Part shown: piece after piece, positions 62,064-64,000 of the stretch
Layout of the letters: every line of letters begins with the position of its first letter
How positions within the stretch are numbered: the first letter of the stretch is position 1
Assembly: GCA_963573315.1 (NCBI GenBank)
Contig: OY752152.1
Coordinates: 1,347,001 to 1,411,000 of the forward strand
Reading direction: 5' to 3'
Length of the DNA: 64,000 nt
DNA from: Entomortierella parvispora
Taxonomy: Eukaryota; Mortierellomycota; Mortierellomycetes; Mortierellales; Mortierellaceae
Notes under the pieces: generated by a model
What the model saw: the letters and a program-made list of their open reading frames with translations, nothing else
What the model was told of the DNA's origin: nothing
Database searches by the model: none
Made by a program: the position numbers and the translations under genes

Positions 62064-64000
62064 TTACAAAGGACCGCGTACCATTGGGAACTGATGTTTA
62101 GGGACAGCTTCACTCTTGGCCCTGGCTAGCTGAATGACATGTAGTCGATGAGCTCCCTTGTCCGTCTGCTCCCTATACTTGTCCTTCAACATGACCTGGT
62201 CGCGATGAGCCAATACATCGCCATTACCCTGGTCATATATCTTTAATTTGGCCCATCGAACCGTCCTCTTGCGATTTCCAACCTTTGGCTGCGATTGTTC
62301 CGAGTACTGGAAGCGAGGCACAAGTTCCATCAACCGATCTACCTCCTGATCCGTCCATGGGCGGTTCTTTTTCCTCTTGGGTTTAGCTGACTCGGATTTT
62401 GGTAGAGAAGGTGTCGACGATCGTGAGATGGCTTGAGACATTGGACGAGCAAGGATTGATGACGATGATGCAGGCTCTAGTTTCCGGGCTGGCTTTGGTG
62501 ATTCTTCTCGCTCCGGTTCTGGTTCCGGTTCCGGCACCCATTCTGACTCCAATTCAGGTTCCGGTTCTGGTTCACGCTGTGGTCCTGGTTCCTGTTCTGG
62601 TTCTGGCTCTTGTTCTGGTTCTGGCTCTTGTTCTGGTTCTGGTTCCTGCTCTGGCTCTGGTTCCTGCTCTAGCTCTGGTTCCGGTTCCGGTTCCGGTTCC
62701 GGTTCAGGCTCTAGTTCTCGTTCCAGTTTTCTTTTCGAAGGGGCAGGGGCCCAGGAGGGTCGATGGAGCCGAGCAGCAGTCATCCTCAGTTTCCGAGCAG
62801 GAACTTTCGATCCATCGTCTTCAAATTCGGAACTCGAGCTTTCCTTTTCTCGAATGCCAGCCGAGCGTCCCAACTTTTTGAATACACTCGAGGCTGTTCG
62901 CTTCAGCAAGTTGCGAGAAATAATTTTGACAGGGATGTCGCTTTCATTTGGTTCTTGCCTCTGTGCAGTCTTGGATACAGTCTTTGGTGCAGGTTTCTGT
63001 GGAGATTTCGGTGCAGATTTCTGAGGAGATTTCGGTGCAGACCTCTGTGTTCGCTTAGGTGCTGGTTCTGGTGTTGGCTCCCTTGCTTTCTCTGGCACTG
63101 GTACTGGCACTGGCGTCACAGTGCCTGTACGAAGACTGGCTCTCCTGATAGATCTTCTCCGTCTAATCAATGGCTCGTCTTCTTCCTCTTCCTCTTCCAT
63201 TTCCACTTCCTCATTGTTGGCTCCTTCCTCCTCGTCCTTGTCGTTTTCCTCATTATCCTGTACATAGTCTTCATCATCGCTATTGACTCTTCGTCGACGA
63301 CGCTTTCTTTTTTCTACAGTCGGCTCCACATACTCTGGCTCATCAAAAGACGGCCCGTCAAAAGGGGGTTCATCATAACCGCGATCGGATTGTTCAGGAG
63401 TCGGAAACGAATCAGGTTGTCGATTTGTAAATGGCTCCTGGGTCTGATAAGGTTGATCTGTCTCGTTCTCCACCGCCGGCGATGGGAACCAAATTGCCTC
63501 GATGTCGTCAAACTGTTCAGTAGATCCATTTTTCGATGTTGGTTCCGTGTAAAGGTCCTCGATGCTTTCCTCGTACGCTTCTGCAATAAGGTGGACGCTG
63601 TCCATGTCTCTAGGTGATCGTACTGATCCCGTTCTCATCATTTCTCCTAGTTGAGCACCGACTTGCTTCAGTGTGTTTTGGTATAGTCCATAAAGATGGT
63701 TTTCGTCCTTTGAAGCACGCTTTGCAATGTCAACAATTAATTTCTAACGAAGAAAGAAAGGGAGAGTATTAAATGGTGCAAGTCCATACTCACGTTCGCA
63801 CTCGTACTCTACTATCGCGTCAATGGCTTACCACAGAGATGTGATCACTCATCACTGGTGGATTCTGCGAAAATGACCACACTGACTCCATGATCCGCTC
63901 GACACCATCATGGCTGAAGTCATATTGCTCCTTGCCATGTTGTTCCTCCACCCCCTTTGCCCTCAAAGCCACCACCTGTTCACATTTTACAGAAAAGGAG
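62064..64000 (-). CDS. Telobox Myb protein, TRF/Taz1-like (5' end outside window)
   Basis: Exons 62064-63743 and 63832 to about 63975 or beyond are visible; the start lies past the right edge. The C-terminal ~80 residues form a Myb-type domain: [28 protein letters not shown] and then [10 protein letters not shown], which matches the telobox VDLKDKxR core of telomere-repeat-binding proteins. The middle is basic and acidic low complexity, including an RRRR stretch near residue 115 of the long exon and an extended Glu-Pro repeat (about 62,500-62,720). The upstream exon ([17 protein letters not shown]) may be the end of a helical dimerisation domain. It is predicted to bind telomeric repeats in the nucleus; the subfamily is inferred from the telobox alone. 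Confidence 0.75.

Noticed and set aside
62399-63617. Plus-strand frames opposite the telobox gene
   Set aside because: They are shadows of the Glu-Pro repeat and basic regions; the telobox domain fixes the coding strand.

Overview
The window looks like nuclear DNA of a filamentous early-diverging fungus, most likely Mucoromycota and probably Mortierellaceae. This is inferred from the mix of genes: a CotH-type surface protein, a DUF4246 protein, a chitin deacetylase, an amino-acid permease, a Ragulator LAMTOR1-like subunit, a heterotrimeric G-gamma subunit and many F-box proteins. Genes carry zero to several GT-AG introns, are closely packed on both strands, and are separated by short homopolymer-rich or microsatellite-rich spacers. 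No tRNA, rRNA, CRISPR array or bacterial operon was seen. All exon boundaries were worked out by hand from splice sites and reading frame.

Layout. 1-9,722 (minus strand): 3' part of a mitochondrial TGL2-like lipase, a secreted or GPI-anchored CotH protein, and a 1,745-residue single-pass membrane protein with a long Gly/Ser tract outside and a degenerate kinase domain inside. 10,860-19,520: SKP1 (+), a YDJ1-type DnaJ (-), a tandem AAA ATPase resembling AFG2B/SPATA5L1 (+), a DUF1279/FAM210-like mitochondrial protein (+) and a DUF4246 protein (+). 19,887-25,707 (+): a beta-propeller-like domain joined to a TRP-like cation-channel domain, interrupted by one in-frame TAG. 25,782-31,315 (-): two long F-box paralogs. 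31,727-34,042 (-): an unrecognised low-complexity protein with one membrane segment.

34,043-37,274 is a 3.2-kb gene-poor spacer that may hold a spliced 5' leader for the next gene. 37,275-38,096 (+) encodes a G-gamma subunit with a long polyA/polyQ extension and a CaaX end. An IS630/Tc1-like transposon with imperfect terminal inverted repeats (38,158-40,020) follows about 60 bp after its stop. Then comes a head-to-tail array of related F-box/LRR-like genes (40,199-49,307): four intact copies, one copy with a TGG-to-TGA nonsense change, and a downstream relic (49,478-49,784). The last part holds LAMTOR1 (-) with two unusually long introns, a LAT-type amino-acid permease (+) with a 24-nt exon, ribosomal protein eL31 (-), a chitin deacetylase (+) and a telobox Myb protein (-) running off the right edge.

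How they fit together. SKP1 and the seven F-box genes belong to the same SCF ubiquitin-ligase system, but their sharing of this window is more likely expansion of F-box genes than an operon-like unit. The CotH protein, chitin deacetylase, pseudokinase receptor, channel, G-gamma subunit and permease are surface or signalling genes. LAMTOR1 and the permease are both tied to nutrient sensing. The strongest candidates for undescribed biology are the pseudokinase receptor-like protein, the propeller-channel fusion and the decaying F-box array beside a transposon.
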